Below, piece after piece: positions 25,626-34,692 of a stretch of DNA of 52,634 bases. Under the pieces are notes generated by a model. The model made no database searches and was not told the origin of the DNA. It saw nothing but the letters and a program-made list of their open reading frames with translations. How positions within the stretch are numbered: the first letter of the stretch is position 1; every line of letters starts with the position of its first letter. The stretch is from contig JAIXXG010000019.1 of assembly GCA_027490915.1 (NCBI GenBank), positions 1 through 52,634 of the forward strand. Direction: 5' to 3'. Made by a program: the position numbers and the translations under genes. This stretch comes from Microbacteriaceae bacterium. GTDB lineage: Bacteria > Actinomycetota > Actinomycetes > Actinomycetales > Microbacteriaceae.

Positions 25626-26587
25626 CCTCGCGCCTCTCGTTCGTCGTCCCAACCGACCGTGGTCCGTTCCCGCTCGAGGGCGGCGACGAGCGCGGTCGTG
25701 GAGGCCCGGAGTCGCGCCGGCGTGACCGGCGACGATTCTCCTCGAAGGACGTTCGCCACAGTGGTCAGGAGCCCGGGCTGCTCCGCCGCTGCCTGCTCGA
25801 GGCGGTGGCCGTCATCGACCGTGACCTCGACGGTTCGCGCGATCCCGTCGACACGGATCGTGCCCCGGGTGCCCAGCACGCGTACCTCATCGCGGCCCCA
25901 CGACCCGCCGGCTGGCTTCAGGTAGTCCACCATGACGGTGGCGATGGCGCCGCCCTCGAGCTCCGCGGTGACGGTCGCGGCGCGGCGCGCCGTGCTTCCC
26001 GCGGGGGCCCCGCGGACCGTGTCGAGAACGCGCACGGTTCCGAGTCGCTGGTTCGTCGCGAGCTGCGCGGCATCGAGGCCGTACCCGGCCGACTGCAGAA
26101 CCAGCCCGCCCGAGCTCTCGTCCAGTGTTCGCCAGGATGCCCACGGGTACGACCGGGAGGCCATCACGGCGATCACCTCGCCGATCTCGCCGTCCGATGC
26201 GATCTCCTGCATCCGCAGATACGAGGCATCCACGAAGGGAGTCGCGCGTTCCCAGATGAACCGGTGTTCCGGGTCAGCCGCGGTGAGGCGGCGGATGTCG
26301 TGAACGGTCGTGGCCGCCGGACGTTCGATCAGGGCGGAGAGGCCCGTACCCACGGCGCGCTCGGCGATCCCGACCTGCATCGTGCGCGGCGTGAGGTCGA
26401 TGACAGCCAGGTGAGCCAGCGGATCGGCGAAGGCGAGGGTCGCCCGTCGAGTGATCTCCTCCGGGCTCAATCCGGTGGGGTCGATCACATGACGAACGAC
26501 CGCGCCCGCGTCGGTGATCTCCGACTCGGAGGGGAGGTGACCCCCGACCCCGACGATCACGAGGCCGACCGGCGTCATTCCGCTCAC
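25622..26587 (-). CDS. Degenerate Gfo/Idh/MocA-like protein
   Basis: 321 residues with a Gfo/Idh/MocA layout but altered key motifs. The N-terminus reads VGLVIVGVGGHLPSESEI, without a normal GxGxxG helix cap, and the residues that usually specify the adenine ribose are missing. The catalytic EKP is ERP (ALIERPAATTVHD), replacing the lysine by arginine. The second domain keeps family features (GEIGEVIAVMASRSYPWASWRTLDESSGGLVLQSAGYGLDAAQLA; LGTRGTIRVDGI). It may be a non-catalytic partner of the intact paralogue immediately upstream. The GTG at 26587 gives the 4-nt overlap seen throughout the operon; ATG 26578 is an alternative. Confidence 0.8.
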   Translation of the reverse strand: MSGMTPVGLVIVGVGGHLPSESEITDAGAVVRHVIDPTGLSPEEITRRATLAFADPLAHLAVIDLTPRTMQVGIAERAVGTGLSALIERPAATTVHDIRRLTAADPEHRFIWERATPFVDASYLRMQEIASDGEIGEVIAVMASRSYPWASWRTLDESSGGLVLQSAGYGLDAAQLATNQRLGTVRVLDTVRGAPAGSTARRAATVTAELEGGAIATVMVDYLKPAGGSWGRDEVRVLGTRGTIRVDGIARTVEVTVDDGHRLEQAAAEQPGLLTTVANVLRGESSPVTPARLRASTTALVAALERERTTVGWDDEREARG

Positions 26588-27582
26588 GAGACCGCACGCA
26601 GACGTTCGAGCAGCGCGACGACCCGGACGATCGCTTCCGGGTCGACCAGGCCTGCCACCTGCTCTCCCCGCGCAAGCCGATGGAGGACATCCCACTGGTA
26701 TCCCGACTCGCGATCGACCTCTCGCCTCTCGACCACGACGGAACCCTCGACCTTCGCGGTCACGTCGAGGCTCACACGCTCGCCCGAGACGATCCCGACA
26801 TCGCGTCGGATCGTCCCGCGCTCGTACGAGACCTCGAGGGAGAGGCGGTAGGGCTGGCCGTCGTCGATGCAGAAGGAGGCGTGAACCGTGCCGATCGTGC
26901 CGTCGTCGTGGGCGAGGAGCACGGTCGCGTTGTCCGCCGTCGGACGACCCGTGAAGAGGCGCGACTGTGCGAGCTGCACATCGCGAACGTTCCCGAACAG
27001 GCGACCGATGTCGGCGAAGAGATAGATGCCCAGCCGCGTGAGAGGAGCGGCGGGCACCTTCTGCGGATCGTCGTACCAGGAGCCGTCGGCCGCCTCGCGG
27101 TAGGAGCACCAGGTCTGCGCGTGGTACGAGACCGGGCGACCGAGATCGAGACGCTTAACCCAGTCATCGATCACGTGCAGATCGCTCGTGGGTGTTGCCG
27201 CTGGCGAGTTGAGAAGCACGGGCACCCCGGCATCGCGGGCTGCGTCGAGCGCGCGGCGCGCCGCGCTGACGCTCGTCTCGAACGGCTTCGTGGTCATGAC
27301 GGCCTTGCGGGCCGCCACGGCCTTCTCGACGAGCGCCCCTCTGCCGTCCGGTCCGACCATGAGGACAACGGCGTCGACGTTCGGATCGGCGAGAACGGCG
27401 TCCACATCCGGATAGGCCGGGACGCCGTAGGCAACTTCTGCTTCATGCGCCCGGTCGGCGTCGAGGTCGCACACGCCGACCAGCTCGCACTCCTGCTCAC
27501 CGCGTCCCGTGAGGAGCTCGTTCTCGATCAGCCAGCGCCCGAATCCGAGGCCGACGACGACGACACGGAGTCTGCTCGTCAC
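26584..27582 (-). CDS. Gfo/Idh/MocA-family oxidoreductase
   Basis: 332 residues. The Rossmann motif is RVVVVGLGFGRWLIENELL, followed by VGVCDLDADRAHEAEVAYG, the VDAVVLMVGPDGRG segment and the catalytic AVMTTKPFETSVSAARR (T-K-P). A later SYREAADGSWYDDPQKVPAAPLTRLGIYLFADIGRLFG replaces the usual GG-x-x-x-D-x-G-x-H region. The NAD(P)-dependent substrate is presumably a sugar or a glycoside carbon. Both ends overlap neighbours by 4 nt; the start is GTG at 27582. It forms a tandem pair with the degenerate homologue. Confidence 0.88.
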   Translation of the reverse strand: MTSRLRVVVVGLGFGRWLIENELLTGRGEQECELVGVCDLDADRAHEAEVAYGVPAYPDVDAVLADPNVDAVVLMVGPDGRGALVEKAVAARKAVMTTKPFETSVSAARRALDAARDAGVPVLLNSPAATPTSDLHVIDDWVKRLDLGRPVSYHAQTWCSYREAADGSWYDDPQKVPAAPLTRLGIYLFADIGRLFGNVRDVQLAQSRLFTGRPTADNATVLLAHDDGTIGTVHASFCIDDGQPYRLSLEVSYERGTIRRDVGIVSGERVSLDVTAKVEGSVVVERREVDRESGYQWDVLHRLARGEQVAGLVDPEAIVRVVALLERLRAVS

Positions 27583-30056
27583 GACGCCGTCCGCAACTGA
27601 AGCCCGTCGAGGGACCCGCCGAGCACGTCGACGCTCTCGCGCAGCGTTCCGTCAGCATCCCGCTGCCGGCGATAGATGCCCCACGCCGTCCCCGCGGCGA
27701 AGAACGTGGAGAACTCCTCGAGGTCGATGCGGGGGGCGAACGACATCCATCCCTCGCGGGCATTCATCTGGAAGCCGGTGAGGGCAATGAGCACCCCGTA
27801 GCTGGCGAGCGACCGGGCGTAGTGGTGACCGCACTCGACCTCGTTCCATGGGTTGCGGCGCCGTCCGTCATGCCGCTCGCGCGTGGTGCGCACCAGCAGC
27901 AGGCCTTCGTCGACGAAGCCCTCGAAGATCAGGTGGCTGGCGACGTGATACTCGATTCCCGTCCACACCTCATCGGAGTAGGGGAAGGGGAGCTTCGGCC
28001 GCCCGCCGTCCGGCCAGGTGCAGAGAACGAGCCCGGCCTCATCGTTCAGTGCGTAGGTGCGCTGCGGGTTGTGGTGCGCCGCCATCGATCGGAGGAAGTT
28101 GTGATCGAAGACCGACTTGATGGCGGCAGAGACGTGATCCGCGGGCAGGATGTGACCGAGGCCGGCGATGTGCGCCAGGGTCTGCCCGAAGACCTGGTCG
28201 GCCAGGCACCCTCGACCGTACTGGTATCGGAACTCGTTCACGTCCTCGATCGCCTGCACGTAGTACTCCCCGCCCCACAGCAGTTCGTCTGTTCGAGCGC
28301 TGCCGCGCTCGAAGGCGGCGCGGTACCGTGCGGCGCTCTCATCATCGCCGAGTGCGCGGGCGATCTCTTCCCCGGCTCGCAAGGCGGCGAGGAAGACCGA
28401 GTTGACCATGGAGTTGGGGCCGTGGAAGTCGATGTCGTACGTGTTGAACTGGTCGGTGTCGAGCACCCCATCGCCGTCCGAGTCCCACCGCTCGAAGGCG
28501 TAGTCGAGGGTGGACTTCGCCGCCGGCCAGAGCTCGGCCAGGAACTCGTCGTCACCGGAGATTCGCCACTCGCGGTACAGCCGAACGAGGGTGCCGAGCT
28601 GCCCATCAGCAGCCGGGACATGGTCATGGCCGGGCATGCCCCAGGGCCGGTAGGAGCGGAAGTTCATCTTCCCGTCCGGGTCGGTCTCGACGAGATACTC
28701 GTTCCGCCGCATCTGGCGCTCGAGCTCGGGGAAGAGATAGGCCACCGATTGCGCGTAGTTCCAGACGTGCGTGCAGGTTCCTTCGCAGCAGCCCTCTTCG
28801 TCGAAGCATCCCTCCCAGGCCAGGAAGCGCCCGTCGTCGAGCCAGATGCAGGTGGGGCTGCGCACGACAGTCGCGGTCGCGGTGACGGCGTCGATGACGT
28901 ACCACGGCAGCGTCGATCCGAACATCGCCCGGTGGAAGTCGCGAGACGCCTGCTCGAGGCGAGGAAGCTCGTCGACCGTGTAGCGCGCAACGGCCCAGGC
29001 GTCAGGGAATCGCGCGTAGCGCTTGCGCACCGTCGGGTACTCCCCGGCCGGGAGCTGGTCGACGTCGTTCTCGCTGCCTCGATAGTCGGAGTCGTACATC
29101 CGGCGGCTCCATGACCGAACGCGGTTCGGAAAATGCCACGCAAGCTCGAACGGGAACACCGCCGTCTCGCCCGGTGCGATCGTCGCGTGGATCGCGAGAG
29201 AGCCGGTCTGGTCGTCGCTGACGTCCGTGCCGTCCTTCTGCACGTATGTCGACTCCGCTTCGAGGCGGCCGTCTGTGCAGAAGTCGTCCCAGAAGTCCTG
29301 AAGACCGTCCCACCAGCCGCCGCGCAGCCAGCTGCGCTTGTGCGAGACCGCGGCCGCCGTCGTCGTGAGCGACATCGTGCCGTAGTACAGACTCTCGGGC
29401 GCGAGATCCTGTGGGCGGAACCACAGCCCGCGGATCACCCCGTCGTCGCGGTACTCATTGCGGTTCTTGCTGGCCGAGTCGAAGCTCTGCCAGGTGTGGC
29501 GGTGGTAGTCGATCATCGATGTCACATTGCCGAGTGATCCGGCGACGCTGACCTCGAGGGGCTCTGTCGAGAGGTTCTGCACGTGATACCGCAACAACGC
29601 GATCGGAAGCCCTGAGTCGTCGGCGTTGAGGGGAACGAAGGGGGTGAACGATTCCATTCGAACATCGACCGGAAGTTCATCGTCGCGGAGGTCGACGGAG
29701 AAGAACGGGTACTCGCCGCGCGCGACCGACGATGCGAAGCGAGGCAGGCCCGCGACCTCGTGGTCCACGAAACCCCGAGCCTTCGAGAAGGGGGGAGTGA
29801 GGCGCGACTCGAGCACTCTCGCCTGCGCCGTCGTGCCCTGGGCGGCGACACGGATCGCGAAGAAGGTATTGGGGTTGAAGTTGCCCTTGCCCGGCGTGTC
29901 GAATATCTCCCAGTCCTTCAGCTGCCCGCGGGCTCCGACGGAGATGTTTCCGGTGCCGATGCCTCCGAGGAGGAAGGCCACCTGATCGCAGTCGCCCGTG
30001 TACTGACGCTGCGAGTCGCGCTCGCCGGTCGGGGTGTCGTCGCCTCGGACGGTCAT
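27579..30056 (-). CDS. GH116-family glycoside hydrolase (beta-glucosidase/beta-xylosidase type)
   Basis: 825 residues, the usual GH116 length. The N-terminal beta-sandwich carries the signature FLLGGIGTGNISVGARGQLKDWEIFDTPGKGN. The (alpha/alpha)6 catalytic domain contains APTCIWLDDG-like SPTCIWLDDGRFLAWEGCFDEEGCCEGTCTHVWNYAQSVAYLFPELERQMR, SYRPWGMPGHDHVPAADGQLGTLVRLYREW, TLDYAFERWDSDGDGVLDTDQFNTYDIDFHGPNSMVNSVFLAALRA and GHHYARSLASYGVLIALTGF. GH116 includes bile-acid beta-glucosidase GBA2 and bacterial beta-glucosidases/xylosidases/GlcNAcases. It is intracellular here, so it would act on imported glycosides. GTG/ATG overlaps of 4 nt on both sides. Confidence 0.9.
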   Translation of the reverse strand: MTVRGDDTPTGERDSQRQYTGDCDQVAFLLGGIGTGNISVGARGQLKDWEIFDTPGKGNFNPNTFFAIRVAAQGTTAQARVLESRLTPPFSKARGFVDHEVAGLPRFASSVARGEYPFFSVDLRDDELPVDVRMESFTPFVPLNADDSGLPIALLRYHVQNLSTEPLEVSVAGSLGNVTSMIDYHRHTWQSFDSASKNRNEYRDDGVIRGLWFRPQDLAPESLYYGTMSLTTTAAAVSHKRSWLRGGWWDGLQDFWDDFCTDGRLEAESTYVQKDGTDVSDDQTGSLAIHATIAPGETAVFPFELAWHFPNRVRSWSRRMYDSDYRGSENDVDQLPAGEYPTVRKRYARFPDAWAVARYTVDELPRLEQASRDFHRAMFGSTLPWYVIDAVTATATVVRSPTCIWLDDGRFLAWEGCFDEEGCCEGTCTHVWNYAQSVAYLFPELERQMRRNEYLVETDPDGKMNFRSYRPWGMPGHDHVPAADGQLGTLVRLYREWRISGDDEFLAELWPAAKSTLDYAFERWDSDGDGVLDTDQFNTYDIDFHGPNSMVNSVFLAALRAGEEIARALGDDESAARYRAAFERGSARTDELLWGGEYYVQAIEDVNEFRYQYGRGCLADQVFGQTLAHIAGLGHILPADHVSAAIKSVFDHNFLRSMAAHHNPQRTYALNDEAGLVLCTWPDGGRPKLPFPYSDEVWTGIEYHVASHLIFEGFVDEGLLLVRTTRERHDGRRRNPWNEVECGHHYARSLASYGVLIALTGFQMNAREGWMSFAPRIDLEEFSTFFAAGTAWGIYRRQRDADGTLRESVDVLGGSLDGLQLRTAS

Positions 30057-30934
30057 GACCGGCCTCCCGGGGGAGGGATGCGAACCGTTCCGACCGCCAG
30101 CCGAGGCCGTTGGTGCTCAAGGATCGGTGAGCCCGGAAGAAGCGCCTCGACGTTCCCCGATGGGTCGACGATCGAGCCGCTTCCGCCGTGGTAGAACTCC
30201 CGCCCATCGAAGCCTGTCATGTTGACGGCGGCGAATGCCCGCCGCAGTCGCACAGCCGAATCGACGGCGTCGGACGGGAAGGAGTGTCGGGACGATCGGG
30301 AGATGTAGTCGGCGCGTCGTGCCGGGTCTTCGAGGTCCGCTTCGGTGGCGGCATCCTTCCGGGTGCCACCGGCGGCCGTGGGGAGGAGAAGGAGATTGAC
30401 CCCCAGATCCGCAAGGATGTCATCCAACCCCCGCACTCCCAGGTCAGCGCAGATCACGATCGCTGCGCGGGCATCACCGATCGGCAGAACGGTGAAACGA
30501 GAGGCGCCGGCGGGTACGTGCCCGATCTCCTCCGTGTCGTCGAAGTAGAGCTCCACGCTCGGTTCGAGGGGCGACTCTCGGGGCGTCACGCGATGCTTGC
30601 GCTGCACGACGAATCGACCGTCCGGCCAGACGGCGTAGTGAGACAGATAGCGGTGACCCTCATCGAGCTCGACGAATCCCGCGAGGACGACCAGGCCGTT
30701 CTCGTGAGCGATCCGCGAGAGCTCTCGGTAGATCGGTCCGTCGCCGGCCGGTTCGGCGGTCGCCAGCACGTCCGGGTACCCGCCGTATCCGCTGGCGCTC
30801 ATCTCCGGGGTGAGCAACAGCTGGGCGCCCAGGGTCGCACCCCGCTGAGCGAGTTCTGCGATCTGGGCGAGGTTGCCGTCGACGTCCCCTGGCTTCGAGT
30901 AGGTCGAACCGATGGCGATCGTGAGTTCGGTCAC
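30053..30934 (-). CDS. Nitrilase-superfamily carbon-nitrogen hydrolase
   Basis: 293 residues with the complete triad: Glu44 in LLLTPEMSASGYGG, Lys113 in VVQRKHRVTP and Cys162 in AAIVICADLGVRG. The superfamily cleaves amides, ureas or nitriles. Nothing in the sequence fixes the substrate, but inside a glycoside operon an N-acyl sugar, N-glycoside or amide-linked aglycone is conceivable. It starts at ATG 30934, overlapping the HEAT-repeat gene by 4 nt, and its stop overlaps the GH116 start by 4 nt. Confidence 0.88.
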   Translation of the reverse strand: MTELTIAIGSTYSKPGDVDGNLAQIAELAQRGATLGAQLLLTPEMSASGYGGYPDVLATAEPAGDGPIYRELSRIAHENGLVVLAGFVELDEGHRYLSHYAVWPDGRFVVQRKHRVTPRESPLEPSVELYFDDTEEIGHVPAGASRFTVLPIGDARAAIVICADLGVRGLDDILADLGVNLLLLPTAAGGTRKDAATEADLEDPARRADYISRSSRHSFPSDAVDSAVRLRRAFAAVNMTGFDGREFYHGGSGSIVDPSGNVEALLPGSPILEHQRPRLAVGTVRIPPPGGRS

Positions 30935-31527
30935 GACGACCCTCCTGGCGTCTCGGGCGTGGTCAGAAGCGTGATCGCCTTGCGCGATTCAAGGGAGAGG
31001 CACCACTCGTCCAGGGTCACCGCGAACTCCAGGTGCGGCAGCGAGTCGCGGGTGCCCACCCGCTGCAGGGCTTTCGCCGCCGCCGCCTTGACGACGAAGT
31101 CCTCCCGAGGGTCGCGCAGCGCGCGGTGGAGTAGCTCGCGCCACGCATCGTCGGCTTGCCCGATCGCCGCGACGGCTAGGATGCACGCTTGTCGCACACG
31201 GCCGCGGCACTGCCACGCGTCGTACTGCTCGGGGGTCGGCGGGGTCTCCCAGACCGCCTCCGTGGCGGCAAGAAGCTCGGCCGCACGAGTGTCGTCGAAT
31301 CCCCCGATGAACTCCTGCACCTGGGGCTGCCCGTAGAGATCACGCTCTTCCTCCATGGCCATGATCGCCCGCAGGTCGTTCAGCCATGCCGGGTCGCCGG
31401 TCTCGCCCATGCCGATGGCCGCCGCGTAGCGCACCCGCCAGTGCGGATGGCGGCCGAGCGCCGCCATCTCCGAAGGCTCGGTGAGCGCCCTCTCCATGAG
31501 CGCGAAGTCGAGAGCGCGCTCGGTCAC
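30931..31527 (-). CDS. HEAT-repeat protein
   Basis: 198 residues of paired helices with HEAT/PBS-lyase-like repeats: MAALGRHPHWRVRYAAAIGMGETGDPAWLNDLRAIM, then RGRVRQACILAVAAIGQADDAWRELLHRALRDP and REDFVVKAAAAKALQRVGTRDSLPHLEFAV. Such solenoids are protein-protein interaction scaffolds. No catalytic residue is apparent. The GTG at 31527 gives a 4-nt overlap with the lyase-like gene. A scaffold encoded among catabolic enzymes suggests a complex or an assembly/regulatory partner, which is inference. Confidence 0.78.
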   Translation of the reverse strand: MTERALDFALMERALTEPSEMAALGRHPHWRVRYAAAIGMGETGDPAWLNDLRAIMAMEEERDLYGQPQVQEFIGGFDDTRAAELLAATEAVWETPPTPEQYDAWQCRGRVRQACILAVAAIGQADDAWRELLHRALRDPREDFVVKAAAAKALQRVGTRDSLPHLEFAVTLDEWCLSLESRKAITLLTTPETPGGSS

Positions 31528-33839
31528 TGTCCGCCTCCGGGTGTCCACGGCGGCACGCCTACCGTCGCGATGGTGAGGTCGTGCACCCGATGCGTGGTCG
31601 CGACCCGGAGATTCGGGCCATCGCGATCGACTGCCACGATGACCTCCTCCTCGACCTCGTAGCCGATGCCCATTCCCCCCGTCATGCCGATCGTTCCCCA
31701 GCCCTCTCCGTCGTAGTGCCCCCGAGGGACGGAGACTCGAAGAATGACCTCCACGCGCTCCGAGTCGTCGAAGCGCTGAGGTACGCGGATGCGCGGAGCG
31801 ATGAGTTCGCCGGAGATGCGGAACGGGGAGAGGTCGACCTCCTCGTCACCCACGAAGAGCCTCGCCTCGTGCATCCCGACCGGAAGGCGGAGCCACGTGG
31901 CCCTGCGCTCCTTGACGACGTCGAGCCGGTACCACCAGTGCTGACCCGCGGGAAGGTCGGCTTCGAGATAGGCGGGCAGGTTCATCGGCACCCGCACATC
32001 GGTCGCACGCAGACGCTGCACGGCGGTGGGGTAGTCGAGATCGCCCTTGGCGTCGGGCACGACCTGGGCGCCCTCGAGTGGAGTGTCCGTCTCGAGCTCA
32101 CGGGAGATCAATGCCACGAAGACACGCTCGAGGTCAGCGCTCTCGGTCGAGAAGTCGATGATCGCGCTTCCGTCGTCAGGCTTGGCGGGCACATGGTCCG
32201 CATGCTCGATGGAGATGTCACTGGCGCCATCGACGTCGACGATCTGGACGGTGACGCCCTCGGCCGTGCGAACCCGAACCCCTCCCTCGATCATGGTCGC
32301 GGAGGGACGCATCACGAATCGGGAGGTGACACGGTGCGGCTCGCCCGAGCGAACGCGGTCGACGATCGTGATGATCCCGCCCTCGTGAAGCTGCGTGAGC
32401 CGGGAGACCTCGAGGACATCAGGGATGTTCTCGCGGTACACCGGAGTGACGTCGGCCCAGGCCCAGCCGCGCGGATCATGCGCGGTCGACGTCACTTGCG
32501 GGTAGTCGAGTGTGGCCCGCATCCCTTCCGCGCCATCGAGGAGGATCACGGAGTGCGCGCCCGCGCAGCCGTCGCCGAAGTTATAGCTCGTCGAGCTGTC
32601 CATGGCCAGGAAGGACACCTCGCGCCACGTGTCGTCGAACTGGAATCGATGGGGAGCGCCCTCGGTGGGGGAGCCGTCAGCCGAGAGCGGCACCCGAAAG
32701 CCGTTCAACAGCACGGCATTGGGGTTGACATGCGCCCGGGTCGGATAGACGGGTTCGGAATCGTCCCACATCTGCATGACGTATCGATCGCCCAGGGGCG
32801 TGGCGAATGCGGCTCCGACGGCCGGTTCATACCAATCCCGCCACGCTGCCGCCGTCTCGAGCGGGTGACTGGCGGGCCACCAGATGAGGGTCCACACCAA
32901 GTCGTCGTAGGCCCACCCGATGCCGATGTCGTAGGTCCAGATCACTTCTTCGTCGAGAACCCGGAAGAACAACTCCTCCCCGGTCCTCTTCGCGCCGTAG
33001 GCGAGGCTCGACCGGACGCCGAACTGGTACCCGTAGTTGTCCCACGGGAGGAGCAGACCACCGGGCATGAACGATCGCGCCATCATGCGCAAGACCGAGA
33101 CAGGGCGGGCCTCCCCGGTGCCGATCGACTCCTCGAGCACACGCGCGAGGCCACCTGCCCGCTCCAGAACCTCGACGGCGAGCGGGATCGCGGGGGCGAC
33201 GACGCAGTTCATGTAGTCGCTTCCCTCGCCGGTGTAACCGCTGGCAGGCAGCTCGGAGAGCATCCCCGGCAGTCTCCGGAGGCCGTCACGCAGCATGATC
33301 TCGGCCATGCGCGGCCCGCCGCCATCCGTGCGGCGGAAGAGGTGCCCCACGACCGTCGACGACAAGACGAGCGACAGCGCCTGATTGTCGACACACTCCG
33401 GCTCGGGCTTGTCCCGCATGCCGTAGTAGAAGTTGACGAAGTGGTACTCGAGCAGTCGCTGGCCGATCGCGTCAGCCTCATCGGCCGTGTAGGCGCCGAT
33501 CGAGCAGAGCCACTGGAAGTACAGCGCTACCTTCGCGTGCGGAAAGGCGAAGCACCAGAAGTGAAACTGGAGTCCGGTCGAGAACGACTGGGGCTCCATC
33601 TTGCGGAGATAGGCGTCGATGATTCCGCGTGCCCGGTCGATGTCGGCGCGCTCTTGCGTGACGACCGCGACGAATGGCACGAACCACCCGAACTGATCGG
33701 GGGCCCGGCGTGCGGAATCGCGAACCATGCGCCAGAGCTCGAACCGGCGCCCATCGTCGGGTCCGAGCGCGAGAAGCTCCGTCCGGAGCGCCGCGAGATC
33801 GTCGAGAAGGAAGGGCTGTGAGCCCAGGAGGTGCCTCAC
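31524..33839 (-). CDS. Large toroid/beta-sandwich protein, possibly heparinase II/III-like
   Basis: 771 residues without a signal peptide. The N-terminal half is helical and (alpha/alpha)-toroid-like (FGWFVPFVAVVTQERADIDRARGIIDAYLRKM; HFVNFYYGMRDKPEPECVDNQALSLVLSSTVVG; LPASGYTGEGSDYMNCVVAPAIPLAVEVLERAGG). The C-terminal half looks beta-rich (SVILLDGAEGMRATLDYPQVTSTAHDPRGWAWADVTPVYRENIPDVLEVSRLTQLHEGGIITIVDRVRSGEPHRVTSRFVMRPSA). This layout resembles heparinase II/III-type lyases, but I do not recognise a diagnostic motif and a non-lyase glycoside enzyme is possible. Its neighbours are the permease gene upstream (4-nt overlap) and the HEAT gene. Confidence 0.6.
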   Translation of the reverse strand: MRHLLGSQPFLLDDLAALRTELLALGPDDGRRFELWRMVRDSARRAPDQFGWFVPFVAVVTQERADIDRARGIIDAYLRKMEPQSFSTGLQFHFWCFAFPHAKVALYFQWLCSIGAYTADEADAIGQRLLEYHFVNFYYGMRDKPEPECVDNQALSLVLSSTVVGHLFRRTDGGGPRMAEIMLRDGLRRLPGMLSELPASGYTGEGSDYMNCVVAPAIPLAVEVLERAGGLARVLEESIGTGEARPVSVLRMMARSFMPGGLLLPWDNYGYQFGVRSSLAYGAKRTGEELFFRVLDEEVIWTYDIGIGWAYDDLVWTLIWWPASHPLETAAAWRDWYEPAVGAAFATPLGDRYVMQMWDDSEPVYPTRAHVNPNAVLLNGFRVPLSADGSPTEGAPHRFQFDDTWREVSFLAMDSSTSYNFGDGCAGAHSVILLDGAEGMRATLDYPQVTSTAHDPRGWAWADVTPVYRENIPDVLEVSRLTQLHEGGIITIVDRVRSGEPHRVTSRFVMRPSATMIEGGVRVRTAEGVTVQIVDVDGASDISIEHADHVPAKPDDGSAIIDFSTESADLERVFVALISRELETDTPLEGAQVVPDAKGDLDYPTAVQRLRATDVRVPMNLPAYLEADLPAGQHWWYRLDVVKERRATWLRLPVGMHEARLFVGDEEVDLSPFRISGELIAPRIRVPQRFDDSERVEVILRVSVPRGHYDGEGWGTIGMTGGMGIGYEVEEEVIVAVDRDGPNLRVATTHRVHDLTIATVGVPPWTPGGGQ

Positions 33840-34690
33840 AGCTTGACGGCTCCCGCCGTCAGTCCGCTGACGAAGAAGCGCATGGAGACGAAGAAGGCGA
33901 TCAGCAGGGGGAGCGCGGCGAGGGCGTAGCCGGCCAGCATCATGCCGTAGTCAAGGCCGGCGGCCGAGGACAGCTTGTAGATGCCGACGGTGATGGTCCG
34001 CATCCCCGGATCGGTCAGCGTCACGAGCGGCCAGATGAAGTCGTTCCAGATGAAGAGGATCACGTTGAGCGACATCAAGGCGACCATCGGCCTCAACAAC
34101 GGCAGGGCGAGATGCCAGAAGATCCGGAGCTCGCTCGCCCCGTCCATCCGCATCGCCTCGAAGAGCTCGCGCGGCTGCCCGTCGACGAAGGTCTTCATCA
34201 CGAAGACCCAGAAGGGCTGCGAGGTTCCCATGCAGAACAGGGCGATGACGAACGGCGTGTTGAGAAGGCCCAGGTTGACCGCCAGGACGAACGACGGAAC
34301 GAGCAGCATGACGCCCGGCATGAACATCTTGATGAAGAGCAGCATGAACAGCGGCCTGCGCAGAGGGAACCGGAGAGCGCTGAAGGCGTACCCGGCGACG
34401 GTCGCTGCGCCCACGGTGAGCACGACGCTCAGTACCGCGTACAGCGCCGTGTTCACGTAGTACGGGGCGATGTAGACGAAAGCCTTCGCGTAGTTCTCGA
34501 CGTGCAGGGGAAGCGTCGGCACGAAGAAGTCGTTGAGGATCTGCTCCAGGTCTTTGAACGAGCCGATGATCGTCAGGTACAGCGGGAAGAGGAGCATCAG
34601 GACGATGGCGACCATGAACAGGTTCTTGAAGACCCCGGCTGCTTCCCACCGGACTCGGCGGGGCCGGCGCGTCGGTTGTGTCGTCGTCAC
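33836..34690 (-). CDS. Sugar ABC transporter permease (CUT1, MalG-like)
   Basis: 284 residues, six TM helices. The EAA loop that contacts the ATPase is LFEAMRMDGASELRIFWHLALPLLRPMVA, and the TM1-2 region (FKNLFMVAIVLMLLFPLYLTIIGSFKDLEQIL) is typical of MalG-type subunits. It forms the channel with the MalF-like subunit 2 nt upstream. No ATP-binding gene is present in the operon, so a shared MsiK-type ATPase encoded elsewhere probably energises it, as is common for actinobacterial CUT1 systems. Confidence 0.95.
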   Translation of the reverse strand: MTTTQPTRRPRRVRWEAAGVFKNLFMVAIVLMLLFPLYLTIIGSFKDLEQILNDFFVPTLPLHVENYAKAFVYIAPYYVNTALYAVLSVVLTVGAATVAGYAFSALRFPLRRPLFMLLFIKMFMPGVMLLVPSFVLAVNLGLLNTPFVIALFCMGTSQPFWVFVMKTFVDGQPRELFEAMRMDGASELRIFWHLALPLLRPMVALMSLNVILFIWNDFIWPLVTLTDPGMRTITVGIYKLSSAAGLDYGMMLAGYALAALPLLIAFFVSMRFFVSGLTAGAVKL

Positions 34691-34692
34691 CG

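Noticed and set aside
31581-33821. A 746-codon plus-strand frame opposite the lyase-like gene
   Set aside because: The minus-strand protein has ordered alpha and beta segments and operon overlaps on both sides; the plus frame is low-complexity Arg/Asp/Glu/His/Val and has no ribosome site.
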